A stretch of 64,000 nucleotides of DNA from positions 9,787 through 73,786 of the forward strand of contig JBFWMM010000009.1 of assembly GCA_050251615.1 (NCBI GenBank). The letters run 5' to 3'. The DNA comes from Sedimentisphaera sp050251615. GTDB taxonomy: Bacteria; Planctomycetota; Phycisphaerae; Sedimentisphaerales; Sedimentisphaeraceae. Under the pieces are notes generated by a model. The model did not search any database. It was not told the origin of the DNA and saw only the letters and a program-made list of their open reading frames with translations. The translations under genes and the position numbers were made by a program. Position 1 is the stretch's first letter. Each line of letters opens with the position of its first letter. This document shows positions 36,899 to 45,415 of this stretch, piece by piece.

Positions 36899-38245
36899 TC
36901 AGTTTACGCTGAACACCTGGAAACCTCCATAGGCTTCCATGCCATGTTCGGTAATGTCGAGGCCGCGCAGCTCATCTTCTTCGCTCACGCGCAGCCCGAC
37001 TGTAAGGTCTATCACCTTGAACACAGCGCCCATTGAGAGAATGGTGAAGCCGGCTATTGCAAGCACGCCGACAATCTGTATTCCAAGTAGCGTGGGACTG
37101 CCTGAAAGCAGCAGGCCTGAAACGCTCGTACCGGCGAGCTCTGCCTTTGCGAAAAGGCCGCAAGAAACACAACCCCAGATTCCGCCGAGACCATGCACGG
37201 GGAACGCACCGACGGGGTCGTCTATGCGTAGTTTATCGAGCAGCTCAACGCCGAACACTACCAGTACCCCGCCTACTCCGCCGATAACGGCCGCTGCCCA
37301 CGGGTCAATAAAAGCACAGGGAGCGGTAACTGATACGAGGCCTGCGAGAGCGCCGTTCATGCCCATGGAGAGGTCTGGCTTGCCGAAGCGGAAAGTTACC
37401 AGAACTATCGCCGTAATGCCGCCGACAGCCGCCGCGAGGTTGGTGTTGAGGGCGACCCTGCCGATTGTGAATCCATCACTGACGCCGAGCGTTGAGCCGG
37501 CGTTGAAACCGAACCAACCGAACCATAGAATAAACACGCCGAGTGATGCCAGCGGTATGCTGTGCGCGTTGATTGCACGCGGAGAGCCGTCAACGGAGTA
37601 CTTGCCGCGCCTTGCGCCGAGCATAATCGTGCCAATCAACGCCGCCGTGCCGCCGGTTGTGTGAACAACGCCCGAGCCGGCGAAGTCAAGAAATCCCTCG
37701 CCGCCGAAGCCGCTGAGCCATCCGCCGCCCCAGACCCAGTGCCCGATTATAGGATACACTACCGCCGAGATGATGATGGTGTAGAGAATGTAGGCTTTGA
37801 AGTGCATGCGTTCTGCCATACCGCCGGCAACAATCGTGGCCGCGGCACCGCAGAAGGCCGCCTGAAAGAGCCAGAATGCGTACAACGGCACGCCGGCCGC
37901 CGTTTCTTCAAGTCCAGCCAGGCAAAAGCCCTTCCAGCCGATAAAGCCGTTGCCATTCCCGAACATCAGCGCATAGCCTACGAGGAAGAATCCTACCGAT
38001 GCCACGCAGAAGTCGAGAAAGTTTTTAGTGAGAATGTTGCAGGTGTTCTTTGCGCGAATAAAGCCCGCTTCAACCATTCCGAATCCGGCCTGCATAAAGA
38101 ACACAAGAAATGCTCCGAGCAATACCCACACGGTATTTAAGCCCATTGCAGAGGCCGGCGCCGCAGTTACGGCGTCTTCAGCGAAAAGCGGCAGGGCGAG
38201 AGCCAGAGCCGCCAGCGCTACAGTTTTGAGGTTCAGGTACTTCAT
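36899..38245 (-). CDS. amt: Ammonium transporter (copy 1)
   Basis: 448 residues with a cleavable signal peptide (ALALALPLFA) and eleven spans, the usual Amt form. The channel residues are present: FQAAFCGAAATIVAGG with the gating Phe, FLDFAGSGVVHT with Asp and the first pore His, and GAFPVHGLGGIWG with the second His. It conducts ammonium across the inner membrane. The ATG at 38245 follows AAAAAAGGAATCTTGTA. A sigma-54-type promoter lies at 38307-38322, and glnK copy 1 follows. Confidence 0.96.
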   Translation of the reverse strand: MKYLNLKTVALAALALALPLFAEDAVTAAPASAMGLNTVWVLLGAFLVFFMQAGFGMVEAGFIRAKNTCNILTKNFLDFCVASVGFFLVGYALMFGNGNGFIGWKGFCLAGLEETAAGVPLYAFWLFQAAFCGAAATIVAGGMAERMHFKAYILYTIIISAVVYPIIGHWVWGGGWLSGFGGEGFLDFAGSGVVHTTGGTAALIGTIMLGARRGKYSVDGSPRAINAHSIPLASLGVFILWFGWFGFNAGSTLGVSDGFTIGRVALNTNLAAAVGGITAIVLVTFRFGKPDLSMGMNGALAGLVSVTAPCAFIDPWAAAVIGGVGGVLVVFGVELLDKLRIDDPVGAFPVHGLGGIWGCVSCGLFAKAELAGTSVSGLLLSGSPTLLGIQIVGVLAIAGFTILSMGAVFKVIDLTVGLRVSEEDELRGLDITEHGMEAYGGFQVFSVN

Positions 38246-38306
38246 TACAAGATTCCTTTTTTGATAACAACAAGTAATACCTTTTGATTTTCTTGTTGTT
38301 GTAATT

Positions 38307-38322
38307 AACAACAGTAGTGCCA
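38307..38322 (-). promoter_or_regulatory. Sigma-54-type promoter of amt copy 1
   Basis: Minus strand TGGCAC-TACTG-TTGTT (38322-38307). TGGCAC with the invariant GG, five bases, and TTGT in place of the consensus TTGC. The same sequence layout precedes amt copy 2. Confidence 0.6.
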
Positions 38323-38330
38323 AAGGACAT

Positions 38331-38368
38331 AAAAAAGCACAGAAAGCACCTCTCGGGGCCTTCTGTGC
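38331..38368 (-). terminator. Terminator of the amt2-glnK2 operon
   Basis: Minus strand GCACAGAA (38368-38361) pairs with TTCTGTGC (38344-38337), followed by TTTTTT. It separates the two amt-glnK units. Confidence 0.85.
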
Positions 38369-38498
38369 CTGTTGAAAGATCAAAAAGGTTTCTTGTTGTC
38401 ATTGGATAATTACATAATCGTATGCTCATCTTGATTTAATTACATATTCGTTCTTAGCAAAACTGTGCTTACAATTAAGTAGGAGCTCTTGTTGGAAG

Positions 38499-38840
38499 TT
38501 AGCCTATTGCCGCCTTGTCTTTCTCTCCTGTACGGATCCTGATGCACTCTTCGAGCGGCAATACAAAGATCTTGCCATCTCCTATATTGCCTGTACGTGC
38601 GGCGGTAATAATCGCATCGAGAGTCTTCTCGACGAACTCATCGTTGACCGCAATCTCAAGCCGCACTTTCTTGAGCAGGTTCACTTCAAACTTCACGCCA
38701 CGATAGCTCTCGCTGAAGCCCTGCTGTGCGCCACATCCGAGGCAGTTTGTTACGCTCATCTTGGCAACATCCGCCTTCAAAAGGGCCTCCTTAACGCTGT
38801 CAAGCTTATGCGGCTGTATATACGCAATTATAAGTTTCAT
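38499..38840 (-). CDS. glnK: P-II nitrogen regulatory protein (copy 2)
   Basis: 113 residues from the ATG at 38840 (another in-frame ATG directly precedes it at 38843). As in copy 1, Tyr46 is present and Tyr51 is replaced by Phe (YRGVKF). The C-terminal GNIGDGKIFV...RIRTGE nucleotide-binding segment is intact. It follows amt copy 2 and ends before a terminator, giving a second amt-glnK unit. Likely partner of its adjacent transporter. Confidence 0.96.
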   Translation of the reverse strand: MKLIIAYIQPHKLDSVKEALLKADVAKMSVTNCLGCGAQQGFSESYRGVKFEVNLLKKVRLEIAVNDEFVEKTLDAIITAARTGNIGDGKIFVLPLEECIRIRTGEKDKAAIG

Positions 38841-38902
38841 CATATTCTCCTGTTCTTCAGCTCGAGGCTGAGTTGTTGGTTTTTTAATTGAACTTTAGCC
38901 TG

Positions 38903-40288
38903 TTAACCATTGAAGATCTGGAAGCCTGCATAGGATTCCATACCGTGTTCGGTAATATCGAGGCCGCGTAGCTCCTCTTCTTCGCTTACACGCAGACCTA
39001 CCGCAACATCAATGATCTTGAAGGTAATAAACATTGTAACAGCTGTGAAGGCTATGATTGATGCGATACCTGCAAACTGAATCCAGAGCACCCCCAAGCC
39101 TCCGCCGTAGAGCAGTCCTGCGCTTCCGGCAAGAGCCTCTGTCGCAAAGAATCCGTTTGCAAGGCAGCCCCAAATACCGCATACACCGTGTACGGGGAAA
39201 GCGCCGACGGGGTCATCAATTCTGAGCTTATCGAGCATCATTACCGCCAGCACTACGAGGAAGCCGCCGATCGCACCGATTACAATTGCTGCCCATGGCT
39301 CTACGAATGCACATGGAGCCGTGATGGATACCAGGCCTGCAAGCGCACCGTTCATGCCCATAGAGAGGTCAGGCTTTCCGAACTTGATTGTTGCGAAGGT
39401 AATAGCTACGATACCGCCCGAGGCTGCCGCAATGTTCGTGTTCAGTGCAATCAGGCCGATGAGTGAACCATCGCCAACCGCCAGAGTAGAACCTGCGTTG
39501 AAACCGAACCAACCGAACCAGAGGATGAACACACCAAGCGTTACCATAGGAATGTTGTGCCCGGCAATAGCCTTGGGTGTGCCGTCTGCGGCAAACCTGC
39601 CACGCCTTGCTCCGAGCAATATAGCGCCGATGAGTCCCGCTACGCCACCAACTGTGTGTACCACGCCGGAACCGGCAAAGTCGAGAAATGCGCCGCCACC
39701 GAAGTTGCTGAGCCATCCGCCGCCCCAGACCCAGTGTCCGATTATCGGATACACTACCGCCGAGATTATGATGGTGTATAGAATGTAGGCTTTGAAGTGT
39801 ATGCGCTCTGCAACACTACCGGAAACGATCGTAGCTGCGGTTCCGCAGAATGCGGCCTGGAATAGCCAGAATGCCGCGCCGTCATGTCCGACCCCTGTAA
39901 GGAAGAAGTTCTTGAGGCCAATGAAACTGTTTCCTTCTCCGAACATAAATGCGTAGCCCACCGCAAAGAACGCAATCGATGCTATGCAGAAGTCGAGGAA
40001 GTTCTTAGTGAGAATGTTACAGGCGTTCTTCGCACGAACAAAACCTGTCTCAACCATGGCAAAGCCAGGCTGCATAAAGAACACCAGAACTGCGCCGAGC
40101 AGTATCCATACCGTGTCAACGCCAACAGTCAGCTCGCCGAGAGCTGCGGTGGCTCCTGCCGCCTCGTCCGCCTCTACTGCAACAGCGCCCGTTCCGTCGG
40201 TGATTGCCGCCGATTCATCTTCGGCAAAAACCGGCACGATCAGGGCCAGTAAAACAAGAAGGCCCAGTTTTGTGATCAAATGCTTCAT
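38903..40288 (-). CDS. amt: Ammonium transporter (copy 2)
   Basis: 461 residues. Signal peptide (LLVLLALIVPVFA), then an acidic Ala/Glu/Gly-rich stretch of about 35 residues missing from copy 1, then the eleven-span Amt core with FQAAFCGTAATIVSG, FLDFAGSGVVHT and GAFPVHGVCGIWG, so both pore histidines are kept. The ATG at 40288 follows TAAGGAATCTTGTT. It is led by a sigma-54-type promoter at 40343-40358 and followed by glnK copy 2. The two amt-glnK units are clearly tandem duplicates. Confidence 0.96.
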   Translation of the reverse strand: MKHLITKLGLLVLLALIVPVFAEDESAAITDGTGAVAVEADEAAGATAALGELTVGVDTVWILLGAVLVFFMQPGFAMVETGFVRAKNACNILTKNFLDFCIASIAFFAVGYAFMFGEGNSFIGLKNFFLTGVGHDGAAFWLFQAAFCGTAATIVSGSVAERIHFKAYILYTIIISAVVYPIIGHWVWGGGWLSNFGGGAFLDFAGSGVVHTVGGVAGLIGAILLGARRGRFAADGTPKAIAGHNIPMVTLGVFILWFGWFGFNAGSTLAVGDGSLIGLIALNTNIAAASGGIVAITFATIKFGKPDLSMGMNGALAGLVSITAPCAFVEPWAAIVIGAIGGFLVVLAVMMLDKLRIDDPVGAFPVHGVCGIWGCLANGFFATEALAGSAGLLYGGGLGVLWIQFAGIASIIAFTAVTMFITFKIIDVAVGLRVSEEEELRGLDITEHGMESYAGFQIFNG

Positions 40289-40342
40289 AACAAGATTCCT
40301 TAGTAATAAAGTTAAAGTTATTTGGTACACACTGAAGCACTG

Positions 40343-40358
40343 TACAAGAAGGGTGCCA
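40343..40358 (-). promoter_or_regulatory. Sigma-54-type promoter of amt copy 2
   Basis: Minus strand TGGCAC-CCTTC-TTGTA (40358-40343), about 55 bases before the amt ATG. A copy of this element also appears at 40570-40585 beyond the gap because the surrounding 127 bases are repeated there. Confidence 0.6.
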
Positions 40359-40411
40359 AAAAGTGATGAATAACTGCAAAAGACCCATCAAGAGGCATTG
40401 AGAGAGGTTAT

Positions 40412-40511
40412 NNNNNNNNNNNNNNNNNNNNNNNNNNNNNNNNNNNNNNNNNNNNNNNNNNNNNNNNNNNNNNNNNNNNNNNNNNNNNNNNNNNNNNNNN
40501 NNNNNNNNNNN
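40412..40511. other. Assembly gap of 100 N
   Basis: Exactly 100 unknown bases, the usual placeholder length. The 127 bases before it (40285-40411) are repeated identically after it (40512-40638), which suggests overlapping contig ends rather than a real repeat. Confidence 0.98.
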
Positions 40512-40800
40512 TCATAACAAGATTCCTTAGTAATAAAGTTAAAGTTATTTGGTACACACTGAAGCACTGTACAAGAAGGGTGCCAAAAAGTGATGAATAA
40601 CTGCAAAAGACCCATCAAGAGGCATTGAGAGAGGTTATAATTACGCAAAGGGTGCTTTTGTGTAAAAAAATATACAAAAACGTATGCGATTATAGTGCTA
40701 TGGCACACTTTTGTATTGCTATTGTGCGATAATACTGTTTTGTAGAATGGAGGCGTGCCCACTGCGTTGCCTTCCGAGCCGCGCGCGAACGGCTCGCAAA

Positions 40801-41396
40801 CAGCGCCATTGCGCAAGCAATGCGAAGAACGCAACGGGTTTTAACTTTCAATTTCGGGGCGCTTGTGCGCCTCCGCTGTGTTTCGCCAATCAATGCCGGT
40901 GAAGTCAAACCGAAACAGCGCCATTGCGCAAGCAATGCGAAGAGCGCAACGGGTTTTAACTTTCGATTTCGGGGCGCTTGCGCGCCTCCGCTGTGTTTCG
41001 CCAATCAATGCCGGTAAATTCAAACCGCAAACAGCGCCATTGCGCAAGCAATGCGAAGAGCGCAACGGGTTTTAACTTTCGATTTCGGGGCGCTTGCGCG
41101 CCTCCGCTGTGTTTCGCCAATCAATGCCGGTAAATTCAAACCGCAAACAGCGCCATTGCGCAAGCAATGCGAAGAGCGCTGGCGGATATAACTTTCGATT
41201 TCGGGGCGCTTGCGCGCCTCCGCTGTTTTTTGCCCACCAATGCCGGTGAATTCAAACCGCAAACAGCGCCATTGCGCAAGCAATGCGAAGAGCGCTGGCG
41301 GATATAACTTTCAATTTCGGGGCGCTTGCGCGCCTCCGCTCTGCGCGAGCAGGCTTTTGTTCAGATGAGAATTGTTCCGCGCGCGAACGGCTCGCG
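40801..41396. repeat. Tandem repeat of a 116-base unit, about five copies
   Basis: CAGCGCCATTGCGCAAGCAA occurs at 40801, 40916, 41032, 41148 and 41264, that is at intervals of 115, 116, 116 and 116 bases. Each unit has a CATTGC-GCAA-GCAATG hairpin, the TTTCGGGGCGCTTGCGCGCC stretch and CAATGCCGGTRAATTCAAAC. Later units differ by a few bases. Since 116 is not a multiple of three, the open frames running through it are not conserved. The last unit merges into the 84-base segment shared with 31226-31309. Confidence 0.9.
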
Positions 41397-41448
41397 CCGG
41401 ATTGTAGGGGCTTGGATTCATCGCGCCCTTGTTGCAAATCTGTTGACA

Positions 41449-41510
41449 TAAAAAAACTACCTTTCTATTGCTATGGTGATATTCAAGTTTCTATAGCTAA
41501 GAAAGGTAGT
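41449..41510 (-). terminator. Long-stem terminator of the guaBA operon
   Basis: Minus strand ACTACCTTTCT (41510-41500) pairs with AGAAAGGTAGT (41467-41457), with an inner TAGCTAT/ATAGCAA stem, then seven T. Confidence 0.8.
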
Positions 41511-41546
41511 ATATAATGGCTGATGGTCCTTTTACGGGGGCAAAGC

Positions 41547-43094
41547 TTATTCCCACTCGATTGTGGCGGGGGGCTTGCTGGAAATGTCATAGACCACGCG
41601 ATTCACCCCGCGAACCTCGTTGATGATTCTGCTCGAAATGATCGCGAGCGTATCATAGGGGATTCTGGAGAAGTCGGCGGTCATAAAATCGGTCGTATCA
41701 ACGGAGCGAATCGCCACTACGCTCTCGTAGCTGCGGCCATCACCCATCACACCGACATTCTTCACCGGTAGCAGCACGGCGAGAGTCTGGCTGAACGAGC
41801 GGTAGAGGCCTGCCGCTTTGACCTCGTCGATGAGGATCTCGTCTGCCTCGCGTACTATGCGAAGCTTTTCTTCGGTGATGTCGCCGATGATTCGCACCGC
41901 GAGCCCCGGGCCGGGGAACGGGTGCCTCCAAACCATATCTTCCGTGAGGCCGAGGTATTCACCGAGCAGGCGAACTTCGTCCTTGAAGAGGTCGCGCAAT
42001 GGCTCGACAAGCTCAAATCCGAGCTGTTCGGGCAATCCGCCCACGTTGTGGTGCAGCTTGATATTGGCGGCGAGGTTGCCGTCTTTTGAGCCCGATTCAA
42101 TGACGTCGGGATAGAGCGTGCCCTGCGCGAGGAATCTGGCGTTTTCGATTTTATCCGCCTCGCTCTTGAACGCCTCGATAAACTCAGCGCCGATAATCTT
42201 TCTCTTCATCTGCGGATCGGTTACGCCGGCGAGTTTGTCGAGAAACTGCTTCGACCAGTCCACTACGTGCAGATTGACTTTAAAGTGGTCGCGGAAGGTC
42301 TTTTCAACGCTTTCGCGCTCGTTCTTTCTCAGCAGGCCGTTGTCCACGAATATGCATACCAGTTGCTCGCCGATGGCTTTGTGCAGTAGCGCCGCCACGA
42401 CAGCCGAATCAACGCCGCCGCTGAGACCGCAGATAACGGTATCCTTGCCCACCTGCCTGCGTACGGCCTTGATTGTGTCTTCGGCGAAATCGCCGATAAC
42501 CCAGTCGCCTTTGCATTTGCAGATATTGTAGAGGAAGTTGCGTATCATATCCTTGCCGGCGGGTGTATGCGTTACTTCCGGATGGAACTGTACACCGTAG
42601 AACGGCTTGGATTTGTGCCTTACCGCCGCGAACGGGCAGGTGGGCGTCTGTGCGAGCGCCTCGAAATCGTTGTTAAGTTTGTTTACCTGATCGCCGTGGC
42701 TCATCCAGACGGTTGTCTTCTCCGGTATCCCTTCGAGCAGCCCCTCGGCCTTCGTTACAACAAGATCTGTGCGGCCGTACTCACGGCTGTGCGCGGGTTG
42801 AATATCGGCGCCGAGAATCTTGCACGCAATCTGCATGCCATAACAGATGCCCATTACAGGCACGCCAAGCTCAAAGATGGCCTGGTCGCAGGTGGGAGCG
42901 TTTTCTTCATATACGCTTGCCGGCCCGCCGGAGAGGATTACGCCCGTAACACCTTCCGCGCGTAGCTTCTCCACGCTCACGCTCGGCGAATAGAGCATGC
43001 TGAACACGTTCATCTCGCGTACACGCCGCGCGATAAGCTGGCCATACTGGCTACCGAAGTCGATTATCGCTATTTTTACGTGGGACTGGTTCAT
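41547..43094 (-). CDS. guaA: GMP synthase (glutamine-hydrolysing)
   Basis: 515 residues, normal length. It aminates XMP to GMP. The N-terminal glutaminase has the nucleophile Cys84 in GICYGMQ and the later His in VQFHPEV. The ATP pyrophosphatase domain has the loop SGGVDSAV, and the C-terminal dimer domain ends DISSKPPATIEWE, the standard GuaA tail. The gene begins 9 bases after the guaB stop, so the two form a guaBA operon converting IMP to GMP. Confidence 0.98.
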   Translation of the reverse strand: MNQSHVKIAIIDFGSQYGQLIARRVREMNVFSMLYSPSVSVEKLRAEGVTGVILSGGPASVYEENAPTCDQAIFELGVPVMGICYGMQIACKILGADIQPAHSREYGRTDLVVTKAEGLLEGIPEKTTVWMSHGDQVNKLNNDFEALAQTPTCPFAAVRHKSKPFYGVQFHPEVTHTPAGKDMIRNFLYNICKCKGDWVIGDFAEDTIKAVRRQVGKDTVICGLSGGVDSAVVAALLHKAIGEQLVCIFVDNGLLRKNERESVEKTFRDHFKVNLHVVDWSKQFLDKLAGVTDPQMKRKIIGAEFIEAFKSEADKIENARFLAQGTLYPDVIESGSKDGNLAANIKLHHNVGGLPEQLGFELVEPLRDLFKDEVRLLGEYLGLTEDMVWRHPFPGPGLAVRIIGDITEEKLRIVREADEILIDEVKAAGLYRSFSQTLAVLLPVKNVGVMGDGRSYESVVAIRSVDTTDFMTADFSRIPYDTLAIISSRIINEVRGVNRVVYDISSKPPATIEWE

Positions 43095-43103
43095 CTGCTT
43101 TCC

Positions 43104-44570
43104 TTACAGGGCGCTGTCTGTGTAGTTTGGTGATTCTTTGGTTATCTGAATGTCGTGCGGGTGCGATTCGCTTATGGACGCGCTCGTTACGCGCACGAAC
43201 TTCGTGTTTGAACGGAGCTGTTCGATGGTCTTGCTGCCGCAGTATCCCATGCCACTGCGAAGCCCGCCGACGAGCTGGAAGATGTAGTCGCTGAGAAGGC
43301 CGCGATATGGCACTCTCCCCTCAACGCCTTCGGGAACGAGCTTGTGCTTGCCCATCTGGCTGTCCTGGCCGTACCTGTCGGCGCTGCCGAGTACCATTGC
43401 GCCCAGCGAGCCCATGCCGCGGTACTCCTTGAACTGCCTGCCCTTGTAGATGATCAGCTGGCCAGGGCTTTCGGCGAGGCCTGCGAGCATTGATCCCAGC
43501 ATAACGCTGCTTGCGCCCGCGGCGATTGCCTTTGTGATATCGCCGCTGAGCTTGATGCCGCCGTCCGCAATGACGGGTACGCCGGCGTCATCTGCGGCCT
43601 GAGCCGCTCGCATTATTGCAGTAATCTGCGGCACGCCTACGCCCGACACAACGCGCGTTGTGCAGATTGCGCCCGGCCCGATGCCCACTTTCACCGCGTC
43701 TGCTCCGGCTTCGATGAGTGCGTTGGCCGCATCAGCTGTGGCGATGTTGCCCGCGATTACGTCTATGTTATAGTTGCGCTTGATCTCGCGCACCGTGTCG
43801 ATTACGTTCTTTGAGTGGCCGTGTGCCGTGTCAACCACGAGCACATCCACGTCCGCCGCGATAAGCGCCTCAACGCGCTCATAATTGTGCACGCCCACGC
43901 TCGCACCCACGAGCAGCCTGCCCTTCAAGTCCTTTGCTGACGTTGGAAACTGCATTACGCGCTCGATATCGCGCATAGTTATCAGGCCTTTGAGTACGTC
44001 CCCTTTGACAAGCAGCAGCTTTTCGACGCGATGGCTCTGGAGAATCTTTTTGGCTTGTTCGAGGTCGGTATCGGGGCCCGCAGTAACGAGATTTTCCTTT
44101 GTCATCACCTCTTTTACCTTGGTCTGGTAGTTTTCGAGGAATTTGAGGTCGCGGTTGGTGAGTATGCCGACAAGCCTGTTCCCCTCGACAACAATAGGCA
44201 CGCCGGAGATATGCTGCTCGCGCATAAGCTCCACCGCCTTGGAGATGTTGTCATCCGGGCTCAGGGTGATCGGGTCTTGAATGACACCGTTTTCTGAACG
44301 CTTCACCTTCTCAACCTCGCGCTTCTGCGCCTCCACGCTGAGGTTTTTATGTATGATGCCGATGCCGCCTTCCTGGGCGAGCGCGATCGCCAGCGCAGAC
44401 TCGGTAACCGTGTCCATCGCGGCGCTTATAATCGGGATGTTGAGGCGGATGTTCCGCGTGAGACGGGTGGACGTGTCAGCGTCCGCGGGCACTATATCGC
44501 TTGCCTGCGGGACAAGAAGCACATCGTCAAACGTTATCCCGAAACCTTCAATCTTTTCTTCGTAGTTCAT
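43104..44570 (-). CDS. guaB: IMP dehydrogenase
   Basis: 488 residues. It oxidises IMP to XMP with NAD, the rate-limiting step to guanine nucleotides. The catalytic loop GIGPGAICTTRVV carries the active cysteine; the barrel is interrupted by a pair of CBS domains (about 95-205), and the flap motif YRGMGSLGAM is present. ATG 44570 follows ATGGAGCTGAA; the longer frame to 44675 is not family-like. It heads the guaBA operon, which has a strong promoter and a palindrome over the start of transcription. Confidence 0.98.
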   Translation of the reverse strand: MNYEEKIEGFGITFDDVLLVPQASDIVPADADTSTRLTRNIRLNIPIISAAMDTVTESALAIALAQEGGIGIIHKNLSVEAQKREVEKVKRSENGVIQDPITLSPDDNISKAVELMREQHISGVPIVVEGNRLVGILTNRDLKFLENYQTKVKEVMTKENLVTAGPDTDLEQAKKILQSHRVEKLLLVKGDVLKGLITMRDIERVMQFPTSAKDLKGRLLVGASVGVHNYERVEALIAADVDVLVVDTAHGHSKNVIDTVREIKRNYNIDVIAGNIATADAANALIEAGADAVKVGIGPGAICTTRVVSGVGVPQITAIMRAAQAADDAGVPVIADGGIKLSGDITKAIAAGASSVMLGSMLAGLAESPGQLIIYKGRQFKEYRGMGSLGAMVLGSADRYGQDSQMGKHKLVPEGVEGRVPYRGLLSDYIFQLVGGLRSGMGYCGSKTIEQLRSNTKFVRVTSASISESHPHDIQITKESPNYTDSAL

Positions 44571-44688
44571 TTCAGCTCCATTCTTTCCGGTGCCGCGGAT
44601 TCTGCTTCCGCTTCTGAGATTAGACCGACTTAATATATACCATCCCCCTTTAATTGGCTTGCAGGGTGTCATCAAAGCGTGATGTATT

Positions 44689-44710
44689 GGTATAATCCAT
44701 TTATTATACC
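44689..44710. promoter_or_regulatory. Operator-like palindrome at the guaBA transcription start
   Basis: GGTATAAT (44689-44696), CCATTT, ATTATACC (44703-44710): perfect 8-base arms. One arm coincides with the -10 box of the promoter and the other with the expected transcription start, a fitting place for a repressor. Confidence 0.45.
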
Positions 44711-44731
44711 CGATGGGCTGATTTTAGTCAA
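44703..44731 (-). promoter_or_regulatory. Promoter of guaBA
   Basis: Minus strand TTGACT (44731-44726), 17-base spacer, TATAAT (44708-44703), the best sigma-70-type match in the window. The leader is about 125 bases. Confidence 0.8.
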
Positions 44732-44838
44732 GCGCTCGCCGCGGGCCGCGCGAAGGCTCAACAGGGTATAGCAGGGGTGTGATTCATCAAGCCCTTGCCA
44801 TACTTGCACCCTGACTTCGCGGCTCAGAGTCAGACGGC

Positions 44839-45396
44839 TTATCCGAATATGAGGATTTTGAGGCCGATGAGGAGGAGGACAATCCCTCCGAGGAGCTCTG
44901 TTTTGCCCTCGAAGAGGTGGCCGCATTTTGCGCCGATTTCCGAGCCTATGACGCAGAGGATGAACGTTACCGCGCCGATGATTGCCACATCAAGCCATGG
45001 GTTTGTCTCCATGAGCGTGAGGGTGAATCCTGCGGCGAGCGCGTCGATGCTTGTGGCTGCGGCGAGCACGAGCACTGTGAGCAGGTTGACTTTCACATCT
45101 TCGCTTTCGCCCGTTGAAGAGAGTTTGAAGGATTCATAAATCATCTTCCCGCCCACAATTACCAGCAGTACGAACGCCACCAGCCTTGCCACAGGCGCTA
45201 AAAATTCCGAGCAGGCATATCCGATTGCCCAGCCTATCAGCGGCATCACCGCCTGAAACAGCCCGAACATCCCCGCCATCAGCAGTGAGTAGCGCAGGTG
45301 CACTTTGCGATAAACGGCGCCTGTCGCCAGCGATACGCTGAACGCGTCCATTGCCAGCGCGAAAGCCAGCGCGATAACTTCTATGTATCCTGACAT
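44839..45396 (-). CDS. mntP: Manganese efflux pump MntP
   Basis: 185 residues and six membrane spans. The MntP family motifs are present in both halves: ALAMDAFSVSLATG (first Asp site) and AAATSIDALAAGFTL (second). It exports Mn2+. It begins 19 bases after the stop of an iron-type ABC importer ATPase and is probably in the same operon, so metal-linked regulation is plausible. The known manganese riboswitch would need an untranslated leader, and there is no room for one here. Confidence 0.94.
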   Translation of the reverse strand: MSGYIEVIALAFALAMDAFSVSLATGAVYRKVHLRYSLLMAGMFGLFQAVMPLIGWAIGYACSEFLAPVARLVAFVLLVIVGGKMIYESFKLSSTGESEDVKVNLLTVLVLAAATSIDALAAGFTLTLMETNPWLDVAIIGAVTFILCVIGSEIGAKCGHLFEGKTELLGGIVLLLIGLKILIFG

Positions 45397-45415
45397 CTTT
45401 ACTTTCGATGGGGCG

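Noticed and set aside
40512..40638. A third amt promoter beyond the gap
   Set aside because: Its 127 bases are identical to those before the gap and no amt coding sequence follows on that side; an assembly overlap is more likely.
40801..41380. CRISPR array
   Set aside because: Units are contiguous near-identical copies of 115-116 bases with no unique spacers of constant length and no cas genes nearby.
40690..41449. Several overlapping frames in the tandem repeat region
   Set aside because: The 115-116-base unit shifts frame each time, so the frames are produced by the repeat rather than by coding constraint.
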